From positions 58,836 through 122,835 of the forward strand of contig JAHJDP010000119.1 of the NCBI GenBank assembly GCA_018831195.1: a DNA stretch of 64,000 bases. The letters are read 5' to 3'. The stretch is from Candidatus Eisenbacteria bacterium. Its GTDB lineage: Bacteria; Eisenbacteria; RBG-16-71-46; CAIMUX01; JAHJDP01. Below are positions 34,930-43,748 of the stretch, piece by piece (position 1 is the first letter of the stretch; each line of letters begins with the position of its first letter). Made by a program: the position numbers and the translations under genes. The notes below the pieces were generated by a model, which ran no database searches, was not told where the DNA came from, and worked only from the letters and a program-made list of their open reading frames with translations.

Positions 34930-37022
34930 GTCCTATGCCGGTTCACAATCAAACAAGAGAGACATTCCCAAGACCTGAGAAAAACAGGGGGTCTCAAAAC
35001 CGCACGGCTTTTCCGCTCGCTGTCTCGACGGCTTTATCAATCCTGTTGTTTTTTTGCGCTTGCAGCGGTGGACCGCCACTCGCGACCACGCCTCCGGAGA
35101 TGGAACTTCAACCGGTCCGCAGCTGGAGAGTCGATCCCTCGCAGACCTTGGTGCTGCCACCCTTTCAGCGGATTTGGGAAGGAGGGATTGGGGGACGCAT
35201 CGAGGGGGGCATGACGCATGCCGGCCGGCTGGTTATCGTGACCAGTCTCAACAGGCGGTGCGCGGCCTTTGACTTCCTCACGGGCCGGCGCGTGTGGCGC
35301 GTTAAACTTCCCGACCGGCCGGTCGGCCCCCCCGAGGTCGCCGGAGGTTGTGTTTGGATTATTGTCGGTCCCCAAAAATCGAGGCTGCTGGCCTTTGATC
35401 TCCTGACGGGCCACCGGATTCTGGAGCAGAGTATTCCTCCCAGCCTGGGCCCGGCCGTCGTCCAGGACAGCGTGGTGATCACGACAGCCTTATCCGGAGA
35501 GATCTTGGGATTTCGAAGAAGCTCCAATCGCCGGGGGGAATCCGACGGAGAACTTCACCTGCTGTGGAAGAAGACCCTTGAAGGCGGCTTCCGGAACGGA
35601 CCCCTGGCTTGGAATGATTCCCTCCTCATTGCCGGCGCCCTGGATGGATCTATTGCGGGCCTACGGATTAAAGATGGCGAAATCCTCTGGAAGCTCCCGG
35701 TCGGCGGAGCTGTCTATGGTTTGACTCCCTATCGGGATGACCTGGTGGCCACCTTATACAATGGGGAGATCGTTGGATTCAGTCCCGAGGACGGGGAGCT
35801 TCTTTGGAAGCGTTCGGTTCAGGGTCCTCTGCTGACGCCGGCCGCCACCTCTGAAAATATTATTGTGACGGCCGCCACCGGCGGTGAGATCACGGCGATC
35901 GATCCGTATCGGGGAATACTCTGGGAAACGACGATGAAGCAGGTTGTCGTGACACGCCCGGTGATGACCTCTGAAGCTGTTCTGATAGCGACACGCCGCG
36001 GCGCGCTCGTCGGTCTCAACCGCTGGAAGGGCACCCGGGATTGGTCTTTAACATTTAAAAATCCTTTGCTGGTTCCTCCCTGTGTCACCCCGCAGCGACT
36101 GCTTATCGCCGATGGGCGGGGAGGGCTGCGGGCCTTTCATCATGGGGGTTCGACGGGAACGGTCATCAGTGAATCGCGCCAGAATGATATCGAGATGTCC
36201 CAGCTCGGTGTTCCGGCCGATTCGGCTTGGCTATCGGTTCAATCGATTCCACAGGGCCGCGGGATTCTCATCGATGGGGCGTTCGCCGGATGGACGCCGC
36301 TTGATTCGGTGCATGTCGCCTCCGGCTTTCACAGGATCGCGCTTCGCGACTCGGCGGGGCGATCCGCCGGTTTGCCTCTTCGCGCAAGGGACATGCAGCT
36401 GAGCGCCGACAGCCACGAGAGGGTCACATTTTATCCCGAGCTCACGATCCGGTTGGAAACATCCCCGACAGGTGTCTTTGTTTCTGAACAGGGCAATCCC
36501 ATCGGTTCAACGCCGCTGGCCGTCCGTCAGAGAGAGGGAATGCCTCTGCGTTTAAGCTACCCTGGTTTCCAGGACACCCTGCTGACCATCGGGCCGCAAA
36601 CATCATCGCCCCTCAGAATTCGCATGAAAGCATCCGATGATGCGGGACCGGGCTCCGGATGGAATGCTCTCCGCCGGAATCAGGCCGAGAGGCCATGGTA
36701 TACAAAATCATGGGTGCGCTGGGGCGCGCCGGTGCTGGCGGTGGCCGCCGGCGCCGCGGCGGTTTATTTGCGGCGGCAGGGGAATGACGCCTACAACGAT
36801 TATCGCGGGACCGGCGATACCGATGCGATGCGCCGCTATTTTGACAGGGCGGAACGTTTTGACCGGGGATCTATTGTTTCATGGGTTACGGCGGAGCTCT
36901 TCTTTGGTCTGAGTTTTTACAGCTGGATCCGGCATGATGAAGAATTGGAGAAGGCCGCCGATCTTCCCGGTACGCTGTCGCATCCGCCGGATTTCCGTCG
37001 ACGGAAAGGCGGAATGCCATGA
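34917..37022 (+). CDS. Lipoprotein-like PQQ-type beta-propeller with PEGA domains
   Basis: This 701-residue protein overlaps the previous gene by 13 bases if started at 34917; ATG at 34935 is possible. A hydrophobic leader ends in a probable lipobox (FFCACSGG). Residues about 75-430 contain PQQ-like/BamB-like blades (ILWKLPVGG, LLWKRSVQG, AIDPYRGILWE). Two PEGA-type repeats follow at about 440-570 (GRGILIDGAFAGWTPLD and TGVFVSEQGNPIGSTPL), and a membrane helix near 605. BamB propellers help the BAM complex, and the neighbouring barrel protein makes a similar partnership plausible. No PQQ-enzyme catalytic residues were identified. Confidence 0.75.
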   Translation: MELLGPMPVHNQTRETFPRPEKNRGSQNRTAFPLAVSTALSILLFFCACSGGPPLATTPPEMELQPVRSWRVDPSQTLVLPPFQRIWEGGIGGRIEGGMTHAGRLVIVTSLNRRCAAFDFLTGRRVWRVKLPDRPVGPPEVAGGCVWIIVGPQKSRLLAFDLLTGHRILEQSIPPSLGPAVVQDSVVITTALSGEILGFRRSSNRRGESDGELHLLWKKTLEGGFRNGPLAWNDSLLIAGALDGSIAGLRIKDGEILWKLPVGGAVYGLTPYRDDLVATLYNGEIVGFSPEDGELLWKRSVQGPLLTPAATSENIIVTAATGGEITAIDPYRGILWETTMKQVVVTRPVMTSEAVLIATRRGALVGLNRWKGTRDWSLTFKNPLLVPPCVTPQRLLIADGRGGLRAFHHGGSTGTVISESRQNDIEMSQLGVPADSAWLSVQSIPQGRGILIDGAFAGWTPLDSVHVASGFHRIALRDSAGRSAGLPLRARDMQLSADSHERVTFYPELTIRLETSPTGVFVSEQGNPIGSTPLAVRQREGMPLRLSYPGFQDTLLTIGPQTSSPLRIRMKASDDAGPGSGWNALRRNQAERPWYTKSWVRWGAPVLAVAAGAAAVYLRRQGNDAYNDYRGTGDTDAMRRYFDRAERFDRGSIVSWVTAELFFGLSFYSWIRHDEELEKAADLPGTLSHPPDFRRRKGGMP

Positions 37023-38344
37023 GCCGGCGCCGTGGAATCCTTCTTCTGCTGGTCTTCTGTTCGGCCGGCCTCCTGCTGCTGGGGTTCGGGTGTGAAAGCC
37101 GCGATCATGACAATCCGCTGGATCCTGAGAACACGGAAACACAGGGCGTGCCCGACATTTTAACAATTATTGCCGGCGATCATTCGGTCCGTTTGCTCTG
37201 GGATGATCTCGGTTATAGTGATCTCGAGTCGCAAATGATCCGGCGCCGCGAGAATGGCGGACCGGAGCACTCCATTGCCGAGGGATTGGCTCCATCCGTC
37301 TTGAGTTATGATGACACCTCTCTGGTCAATGGGTGTACATATACATATCGCCTCGAGTGGGATTTTACGGATTCCGATGCGCCGGTGATTTTGTCGCCCC
37401 AGAGCGCGCGTCCCGGTCCCGGTATTGTTTGGTCCATCGATGGGAACGGCGGAGGCCTCCTCCGTATAACCCCTGACGGCCAGCACGCCACCCAAAGGAT
37501 CGGCGCGGGAAGATATATTTTGGATTTGGCCGTCGATCCGGAGACAGGCAGGGTGTGGGCGGCCGACTTTGATCGGGAACAAGTCCTCTCTTATGAGCCT
37601 CAGACGGATGAGGTGAGGACGTGGAATCAGGAGGGCGTTAATACGCTTTCGTATGATCCTGTTTCACGCATCTTGTGGGCCGGCGCCTATTACGCGGAAA
37701 CCGTTTCCGCGCTGACACGCGAAGGTGAAGAATCCGTCCTCCTTTCCGAATTGGGCCATATCGAGGATGTCGATGCCCGCCCGGGAATCGGCGTTTACTA
37801 TGCCGCCAAGGAAGGAACGGTCGGGCGGATATCACTCACCGGTGAGTGGGACGAGATTGTTGTCACCGGTTGGCCGGTTGCCGTCCAGTGGGATTCCCTT
37901 TCTTCCGGTCTTTGGATTCTTGACCGGGGGACGCGACAGGTGCTCTTCGCGCCCGATGATGGCTCGGCCCCCGATACGATTCTCGCCGGTCTCGGCGATC
38001 CCATCGATCTTGGACTCGATGGCGAAGGCCGGTGCTGGGTCGCGGACCGCGCCGGGCGGACGCTTCGATGTATCAGAGAGGGCGGAACCGACCTTGTGTT
38101 AGACCTAGACATAATACCCAGCGGCGTCACCGTTGATACGGCCACGGGCGAGGTATGGATCGCCTCGGTCACGCATCAGACACTGCGTCTGGTGGATCGG
38201 AATGGGGTGGAGCGCTTCCGTCTTCAAGGCTCCTTCGGGACAAAGAAGGTGGAAGGTGCCTGGAACCCCGGCGCCGGCCCGGCCATCGGGCGCCGGCCGC
38301 TTGACTTCACCACCCGCAAGGGACCCATACTTCTCACAGATTGA
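37019..38344 (+). CDS. Lipoprotein with NHL/SMP-30-like propeller
   Basis: This 441-residue protein starts in an ATGA overlap with the preceding gene. The signal peptide ends in the lipobox LLGFGC, followed by [10 protein letters not shown], a linker common in lipoproteins of related uncultured phyla. Residues about 45-130 look like a fibronectin-type domain (VRLLWDDL ... YTYRLEW). Residues about 140-420 contain six-bladed propeller repeats ([48 protein letters not shown]). It is presumably an outer-membrane-anchored binding or scaffold protein of the same envelope cluster. No enzymatic residues can be assigned. Confidence 0.75.
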   Translation: MSRRRGILLLLVFCSAGLLLLGFGCESRDHDNPLDPENTETQGVPDILTIIAGDHSVRLLWDDLGYSDLESQMIRRRENGGPEHSIAEGLAPSVLSYDDTSLVNGCTYTYRLEWDFTDSDAPVILSPQSARPGPGIVWSIDGNGGGLLRITPDGQHATQRIGAGRYILDLAVDPETGRVWAADFDREQVLSYEPQTDEVRTWNQEGVNTLSYDPVSRILWAGAYYAETVSALTREGEESVLLSELGHIEDVDARPGIGVYYAAKEGTVGRISLTGEWDEIVVTGWPVAVQWDSLSSGLWILDRGTRQVLFAPDDGSAPDTILAGLGDPIDLGLDGEGRCWVADRAGRTLRCIREGGTDLVLDLDIIPSGVTVDTATGEVWIASVTHQTLRLVDRNGVERFRLQGSFGTKKVEGAWNPGAGPAIGRRPLDFTTRKGPILLTD

Positions 38345-38366
38345 TCAACCGACAGCGGGGAAATGT

Positions 38367-39416
38367 ATGCTGGAAAAATGTGTCGATTTACGAAGTGATA
38401 CGGTGACAAAACCGACGCCCGAGATGCGCCGGGCCCTGGCAGAGGCCGAAGTCGGCGACGATGTCTTTGGCGACGATCCAACCGTCAGACGGTTGGAAAG
38501 CCGGGTCGCGGAGATCTTGGGAAAAGAAGCCGCGCTCTTTGTCCCCAGTGGGACCATGGCGAATGAGGTGGCCGTTGCGGCCCACACGGAGAGGGGCGAT
38601 GAGATCATCCTCGAAGGGCGGTCCCACATTTTTCTCTTTGAGGGAGGTGGACCCGCCCTGCTTTCGGGCGTACAGGTTTATCCTCTGCCGGGCGACCGCG
38701 GTCTCCCGACAATTGATGCCGTGAAATCCGCAATCCGTCCGGATAATTGTCATTTTCCGGTGAGCCGGCTGCTCGTGCTGGAGAACACGCACAACCGGGC
38801 CGGCGGAGTGGTTCTCCCGTTGGAGGCGCAGAATAAACTCTGCCGGTTCGCCCATGAAAACAATCTGAAGACACATCTCGACGGCGCCCGGATTTGGAAC
38901 GCCGCGGCGGCCAGTGGAATTCCCGAGAAGCAATGGGCCGAGTCCTTCGACTCTGTGGCCGTTTGTCTCTCGAAGGGATTGGGCGCTCCCATCGGTTCTC
39001 TTGTCGCCGGTGGCCGCGAGTTCATCCGCAAAGCTCATCATTACCGCAAGCGCTTCGGCGGGGGGATGCGCCAAGCGGGGATTCTCGCGGCGGCGGGTTT
39101 GTATGCCGTCGATCACCACCGGAAACGTCTGACGGAAGATCATCGGCGGGCTCTCAAGCTGGCGACAAGCCTGGCGCCCCTTGCGGGGATCAGCGTCGAT
39201 CCATCGCGGACGGAAACCAACATGGTCATGCTGCAGATCTCGAATGACGCTCCACCGGCGGACGTCTGGATCGAAAAACTCAAAGAGGAGGGGCTTCTCA
39301 TTATCGCCATGGGTGAGCGGGCGATCCGCCTGGTCACCCATTTGGATATTGATGATGAGGGGATAGAGCGGGCCGTCACAGCCTTCACCCGCGTCGCCGG
39401 CGGTTTCGCTTCCTAG
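38367..39416 (+). CDS. ltaE: Low-specificity L-threonine aldolase
   Basis: This PLP enzyme of about 349 residues cleaves L-threonine or L-allo-threonine to glycine and acetaldehyde. It has the N-terminal [22 protein letters not shown], the cofactor region ([10 protein letters not shown]) and the Schiff-base Lys in [12 protein letters not shown]. The ATG at 38367 follows GCGGGGAAA and matches the family start; an earlier in-frame start would overlap the lipoprotein gene with unrelated sequence. It ends in a four-base tail-to-tail overlap with the radical SAM gene on the other strand. Confidence 0.94.
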   Translation: MLEKCVDLRSDTVTKPTPEMRRALAEAEVGDDVFGDDPTVRRLESRVAEILGKEAALFVPSGTMANEVAVAAHTERGDEIILEGRSHIFLFEGGGPALLSGVQVYPLPGDRGLPTIDAVKSAIRPDNCHFPVSRLLVLENTHNRAGGVVLPLEAQNKLCRFAHENNLKTHLDGARIWNAAAASGIPEKQWAESFDSVAVCLSKGLGAPIGSLVAGGREFIRKAHHYRKRFGGGMRQAGILAAAGLYAVDHHRKRLTEDHRRALKLATSLAPLAGISVDPSRTETNMVMLQISNDAPPADVWIEKLKEEGLLIIAMGERAIRLVTHLDIDDEGIERAVTAFTRVAGGFAS

Positions 39417-40558
39417 GGAGTTTCGGGGGAGACTTTCCGCCAGGTATGAGTGAGATTGTGCACGCGGCAATTCTCCATCGCCGCATTGCAGGTGGTGAAA
39501 CACTCCATACAAATCGGATGCTGGGTTTTGGGCAACCCGAGGGAGTTTTCGCGGAATTTTTTGTACAAGGCTCCGTACCAGATTTCTGAAAAGGTATTAT
39601 CGTGAATATTCCCCAGGATCTCTTCTTCGCAATAGCAACACGGAACAACAGCGCCGTCAGGGCCTATGACGCAGAAAGTCCATCCTTCATAGCATGGGAT
39701 TTTTCTTTGCAGGGGATTGTCCTGCATTGTCTGCTGAGGGGCGAGCCGCGTCGTCAACTCCTGCTGAAAACGCTGGAGGTTATGGGTCACGCCGGCGGCT
39801 CTGAAAATCGATTCCCATTCCGCGCGATGCGACCGAAACATCTTTTCGTCGTCCGCGTTTAATTGAAGCTCCCGGGTCCCCGGCAACTCGCTCATTACAA
39901 GGAAGGTGATCTCGTTGACGCGATGGTCGGCGGCAAATTGGACCATGGCGCCGAAGTCACAGATATTTTCCCGTGTGATGACGTGGCTCAATATGATCCA
40001 GGGGTAGGGCGTCTGCAGGCGGTCCCGCTCCTTGAGCACGAGGTCGAGGAAGCGGACCATATTATCCCAAAGATCCTTGCGGCTGCTTTTCTGGAAAATC
40101 TCCCGGCTGCCCGCGTTGATGGAAAGGGTCAGCCGCGAGAGGCCGTTTTGTACAATAGCGGCCGGGAGATCAGGTTTCGCCAGGGTGCCGTTCGTCACCA
40201 GCGCACCGATCAAGCCGGCCTGGCCGATCGACTTGACGATTTCCGTCAGGTCGGGATGGGCGATGGGATCCCCTTTGCCGGACAATTCAACAATATCGAC
40301 GCCGGCTGCGGCAAGCTCGCCGGTGAGCCGCTGAATCGTGGCCAAATCCATCATGGAGTTATTGTCGCGGTACGTGCGGGTGGCGGTAATCGGGAGTTTC
40401 TGCAGATGTCCATGCGATTCACAGAAGGAGCACTGAAGGTTGCAGTGGTGTGTCGTCTCCAGGCTGACCGTTTGCGGTCCCGTGAGGGGTTTCCCAAGCG
40501 CGGCGCCGAGATAGCGGCGGATGCGATGAGCCCTGCTCTTTGTTCTGAATTTTTCCAT
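39413..40558 (-). CDS. Radical SAM protein with SPASM-type C-terminal domain
   Basis: In this 381-residue protein the radical SAM cluster motif is CNLQCSFC (Cys39, Cys43, Cys46), followed by the SAM-binding GKGDP-like strand ([14 protein letters not shown]) and TNGTL. The C-terminus has [13 protein letters not shown] and [15 protein letters not shown], a SPASM/twitch set for extra Fe-S clusters. Such proteins modify peptides (sactionine, PQQ or anaerobic sulfatase maturation types) or small molecules. No precursor peptide or partner gene is evident next to it, so the substrate is unknown. The gene stands alone, convergent with ltaE. Confidence 0.87.
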   Translation of the reverse strand: MEKFRTKSRAHRIRRYLGAALGKPLTGPQTVSLETTHHCNLQCSFCESHGHLQKLPITATRTYRDNNSMMDLATIQRLTGELAAAGVDIVELSGKGDPIAHPDLTEIVKSIGQAGLIGALVTNGTLAKPDLPAAIVQNGLSRLTLSINAGSREIFQKSSRKDLWDNMVRFLDLVLKERDRLQTPYPWIILSHVITRENICDFGAMVQFAADHRVNEITFLVMSELPGTRELQLNADDEKMFRSHRAEWESIFRAAGVTHNLQRFQQELTTRLAPQQTMQDNPLQRKIPCYEGWTFCVIGPDGAVVPCCYCEEEILGNIHDNTFSEIWYGALYKKFRENSLGLPKTQHPICMECFTTCNAAMENCRVHNLTHTWRKVSPETP

Positions 40559-40641
40559 CCCATTCCTCCCGAAGGACGCGACACCTCATCCTACTTACCC
40601 TTTAAATCGTTGGAAAGATGGAACTTCATGAGGGAGAAAGG

Positions 40642-41070
40642 TCATGCGGCGCCTGATGTGGTGGATCTGGATCGAAGATAGGACCAGATCGCAAGGATCG
40701 AAAGACCGATATTCCTCAGAATCAGGAGGGGACCGACATGCGATGATCCCTCCCCAAAACACCCGCAATCGACATCCAGACCCCGGGCCCAAGCCGAAGC
40801 GATGGCGATAATAAAGACGATCAGTAGGCCCAGAAAAATCAGGGAGGCCCCCTTTTGAAGCGGTTTGATGAAGAGGGCAATGGATGCAATCGCCTCCAGT
40901 ACGGGGAGGCCGATCGCAAGGAAGGGAATCAACGGCTCCGGAAGCATTCGGTAATTATAGAGGGCCTTGGCAAAGGCTTGGGGGTCGGCGAGCTTTCCAA
41001 CCGCCGCCAAAATAAAGATTCCGGCCAGCAAAAGACGGCCGATCCAGACGAAAAATCGATGCATCTTCAC
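40642..41070 (-). CDS. DoxX/MauE-like four-helix membrane protein
   Basis: The protein has 142 residues and four hydrophobic helices (about 10-30, 47-66, 74-94, 115-135). A conserved CGCFG motif after the third helix is typical of the MauE branch of the DoxX-like superfamily. MauE proteins are linked to periplasmic disulfide or redox maturation. The start overlaps the stop of the rhodanese gene (ATGA), so it is the third gene of a coupled set with DUF1573 and rhodanese-like proteins. This suggests envelope sulfur/thiol chemistry, but only by context. Confidence 0.82.
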   Translation of the reverse strand: MKMHRFFVWIGRLLLAGIFILAAVGKLADPQAFAKALYNYRMLPEPLIPFLAIGLPVLEAIASIALFIKPLQKGASLIFLGLLIVFIIAIASAWARGLDVDCGCFGEGSSHVGPLLILRNIGLSILAIWSYLRSRSTTSGAA

Positions 41071-41636
41071 CGGGCTTCCTCCGCATCCTCTTCCGACTCA
41101 TCCCCCCCATACTCTTCCGACTCATCCCCCTCATACTCCTCCCAAGCCGGTTCGAGGACACCATCCGCCCCCGACTCGATCTTTCCGCCGTGATGCACCC
41201 AGGCATCCCAGCCATACGGGAACGCAGTCAGAGCGGTATGGCCGAGATCCTCCAGCTCCAAGAGAGCCTCATCGAGATCCGCGGCGTTTTCGACCTCTCC
41301 ATAGAGACAGAGGCGCTGTCCCTGAGCCCAGGGGAGGAAGGTGTCATAAAGTTCACGCAGTCTTGAAACCGGCAGATTGATCGCCCCCGGAATATGGCCC
41401 TCACGGAAAGATTCTTCTTCACGAATGTCGACGAAGAGAAGATTGCCCTTGTTGTACAAATCAACGGCGCGGGAAGGCGACACCCATACGGCGCTGGACT
41501 CGATGGTCCATGCCTCAGAAGGAATCCGGGTGGGCAGCGGCTCGGCGCGCATCCGTTGCAGAAAGTAGGAAGCCACAATAGTGAGGATAACCAGGACGAA
41601 CAGCTCCAGGAAACCCCGCCGGAGGTTCAAGTGCAT
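41067..41636 (-). CDS. Membrane-anchored rhodanese-like protein lacking the catalytic Cys
   Basis: This protein of about 189 residues has an N-terminal anchor helix (LELFVLVILTIVASYFL) and a rhodanese fold with FVDIREEESFREGHIPGAINL. The active-site loop reads LCLYGEVEN, so the usual CxxGxR loop has Tyr-Gly where the Cys would be expected; one Cys lies two residues earlier. The acidic tail comes from two 24-base repeats (EGDESEE/GGDESEE). ATG at 41636 is chosen because it follows the stop of the DUF1573 gene with GGGGGG ahead; 41660 is possible. Sulfur transfer is doubtful; binding or scaffolding is likelier. Confidence 0.82.
   Translation of the reverse strand: MHLNLRRGFLELFVLVILTIVASYFLQRMRAEPLPTRIPSEAWTIESSAVWVSPSRAVDLYNKGNLLFVDIREEESFREGHIPGAINLPVSRLRELYDTFLPWAQGQRLCLYGEVENAADLDEALLELEDLGHTALTAFPYGWDAWVHHGGKIESGADGVLEPAWEEYEGDESEEYGGDESEEDAEEAR
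41088..41135. repeat. 24-bp tandem duplication coding an acidic tail
   Basis: Two adjacent near-identical copies (41088-41111 and 41112-41135, one base different) lie in frame at the 3' end of the rhodanese-like gene and encode YEGDESEE-type repeats. They look like a recent duplication. Confidence 0.85.
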
Positions 41637-41640
41637 GCTT

Positions 41641-42663
41641 TTACTTTTCCCCCCGGGCATATCCGATCACGGGCACCGTCAGGGTCGGTTGCGCCGGATC
41701 GTTCGTTTTAACGAGTATTTCCCCTTTGATCCTTCCCGGTTCGATATCAGGAGAGACATCGAGGAAAATTTCATAGGTGCCCGCGACCCGTCCGTCCGCC
41801 AGGCGGATTCTGACCTTGGGATTGTCCGACTCCGCCCCGACGACCTTGAATGCTTGCGTTCCTACAGGCCTGATGACGATAACCGGCGCCTGGACCATCC
41901 CGATTTTGAAGCTGCCGAGATTCAATGATGAGGGGGAGATTTGGAAATGATGAACGAGCTCGCCGCGGATGGGAATAATGATCGGTTTCATATCCTTAAA
42001 ACCCGTCACGATCTTGATCTGTCCGCGGATCGCTCCCAGCGGCGCGCTTTCTTTAAGTTTGAATTTAATAACAACGACTTCACTATCCGGATCGGCGACA
42101 TTCTGTATCTCCCAATCGAAAACATCCACTGAGACCTGGACATCCTCAACGGACAAATCCTGCCCCTTCTCTGAAGCCAGTCGAATCGTGGATTCGGCCG
42201 TCTTGCCGAATCTGACAAGACCGATATCAATGCGCTCGGGGGTGATGTTCACCAGGGCCTTGATAAAGGCTTTTATCCTTAACATTGTTTCCGGTTCGCC
42301 GGGATCGTTGCTCTTAACCGTGATGGTCTTTGTAACGGGGCCCTTGAATCGTTTGGTGTCGAAGCGGACATCGATCGTGCCCTTCCCATGGACCGGTATC
42401 ACCGATTCCGTTGCCAATGCGGCGGTGCAGCCGCAAGAAGTTTTGACATCGAGAATCGCCAGCTCGCTGTCTCCGGCGTTCTGGAATGTAAAAACCGTAT
42501 CCCGGTACGTCTTCTGAGGCAGAATTCCGAAATCGACCTCACGATAGTCAAAGCGGATGGCGGGACCCCCGAAGGGATCCGCCGGGACCGGCGCTGTTTC
42601 GAACAAGAAGATGACGGCAATGATGAGCATGCCAAGATTCAGAAGACGCTGATCCCTGACCAT
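41641..42663 (-). CDS. DUF1573-containing exported protein
   Basis: This 340-residue protein has a signal peptide (LGMLIIAVIFLFETAPVPAD). It then carries an Ig-like DUF1573 domain with the hallmark SCGCT (near residue 84), preceded by FGILPQ and TFQNAGD, and followed by two more all-beta repeats (PERIDIGLVRFG, SSLNLGSFKIG). DUF1573 proteins of Bacteroidetes and relatives are periplasmic and of unknown function. It leads an operon with the rhodanese-like and MauE-like genes; the 3' spacing to the first is only four bases. Confidence 0.85.
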   Translation of the reverse strand: MVRDQRLLNLGMLIIAVIFLFETAPVPADPFGGPAIRFDYREVDFGILPQKTYRDTVFTFQNAGDSELAILDVKTSCGCTAALATESVIPVHGKGTIDVRFDTKRFKGPVTKTITVKSNDPGEPETMLRIKAFIKALVNITPERIDIGLVRFGKTAESTIRLASEKGQDLSVEDVQVSVDVFDWEIQNVADPDSEVVVIKFKLKESAPLGAIRGQIKIVTGFKDMKPIIIPIRGELVHHFQISPSSLNLGSFKIGMVQAPVIVIRPVGTQAFKVVGAESDNPKVRIRLADGRVAGTYEIFLDVSPDIEPGRIKGEILVKTNDPAQPTLTVPVIGYARGEK

Positions 42664-42894
42664 GTTTTTCCCCCTCGATCCTTGGTGGTTCCCCGGTGGG
42701 AGGATTCGTTTCCTCTGACAACGGATTCCCGCCGACGTAAGCCCATGTTACCCGAAGACGGATCCTTCGAAAATCTTTCCTTCATACACTTGGCCGCGGA
42801 TCGAGGTTCTCCCCTTTGTCCGGTTTCTTCGGTACGCTCAGGGGAAGAGCCCCGCAGGATAGGGGGGATCCTATGAAATGGAAGGAGTTTACCG

Positions 42895-43737
42895 ATGCCC
42901 GTGAAGATCGGCCCCTACGAGGTCCGGACGGTGATCACCAGCCGGTTCGGTCTTGACGGCGGGGCCATGTTTGGATCGATTCCCCGAGGGGTTTGGACTA
43001 AAGAGATCACGCCGGATGAAGACCACCGGATCCCCATGGTGGCCCGGACTCTGGTGATTCAGGGTGAGGGGATGACGATTCTGGTCGATACCGGCGTCGG
43101 TCATAGGTTCTCCGATGTGATGAAGGCGCACCTTAATTTGGATGCAGAGGTTCAGATCGGTGCGGAGCTTCGAAAGGCCGGTATTGAACCCGAGCAGGTG
43201 ACCCATCTTTTCCTGACCCATCTCCACTTCGATCATTCAGGCGGGCTCTTTCGAGGTTCGATCGAGAAACCGGAGCCCAATTTTCCCCATGCGAAGATTC
43301 TGATCCAACGGGAGAATTATGAGCGCGCTTCCAATCCCGGGCCCAAAGAACGGGCCTCCTACCGCGCCCTCGAGCTGGAGCCCCTTTCAAAGAGCGACCT
43401 TGTTCTGTTGGATGGGGAGGCGGAACCTTTGCCTGGGATACGGGTCCGCGTCACGCATGGACACACCCGAGGACATCAGTCAGTCGAAGTCTTCTCTAAA
43501 AATGATTTTTTGCTCTATCCGGGCGATCTCGCCCCTACGATCTCGCATCTCCGGCTGGCCTTCTCCATGGGATTCGATATGCATGCCGAGGACCTCGTCC
43601 AGGACAAAGAGAGGTTATTGGATCTCTGTTTGCAGAGGGATGGGATTCTCGTCTTCGATCATGATCCCCGCGTCCCAGCCTGCAGACTGGGACGCACGGA
43701 GAAGGGTTTCCATGCAAAGAAATCTTATGATTTCTGA
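42895..43737 (+). CDS. Metallo-beta-lactamase-fold hydrolase
   Basis: This 280-residue cytoplasmic enzyme has the metal motif THLHFDHSGG (His, His, Asp, His). Further His occur in THGHTRGHQSVE, Asp in YPGDLAP, and a last His in VFDHDPR, so both zinc sites look complete. The family includes lactonases, glyoxalase II-like thioesterases and phosphodiesterases, and the substrate cannot be set from sequence alone. GGAAGGAG lies eight bases before the ATG. The gene is monocistronic, divergent from the DUF1573 operon and convergent with the subtilase gene that follows. Confidence 0.88.
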   Translation: MPVKIGPYEVRTVITSRFGLDGGAMFGSIPRGVWTKEITPDEDHRIPMVARTLVIQGEGMTILVDTGVGHRFSDVMKAHLNLDAEVQIGAELRKAGIEPEQVTHLFLTHLHFDHSGGLFRGSIEKPEPNFPHAKILIQRENYERASNPGPKERASYRALELEPLSKSDLVLLDGEAEPLPGIRVRVTHGHTRGHQSVEVFSKNDFLLYPGDLAPTISHLRLAFSMGFDMHAEDLVQDKERLLDLCLQRDGILVFDHDPRVPACRLGRTEKGFHAKKSYDF

Positions 43738-43748
43738 GATCGGGTTTC

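Noticed and set aside
38388..39512. A 374-codon open frame antisense to threonine aldolase
   Set aside because: High-GC antisense shadow; the plus-strand protein has all catalytic motifs.
39863..40681. A 272-codon plus-strand frame opposite the radical SAM gene
   Set aside because: It is the complement of the CxxxCxxC protein and has no recognisable domain.
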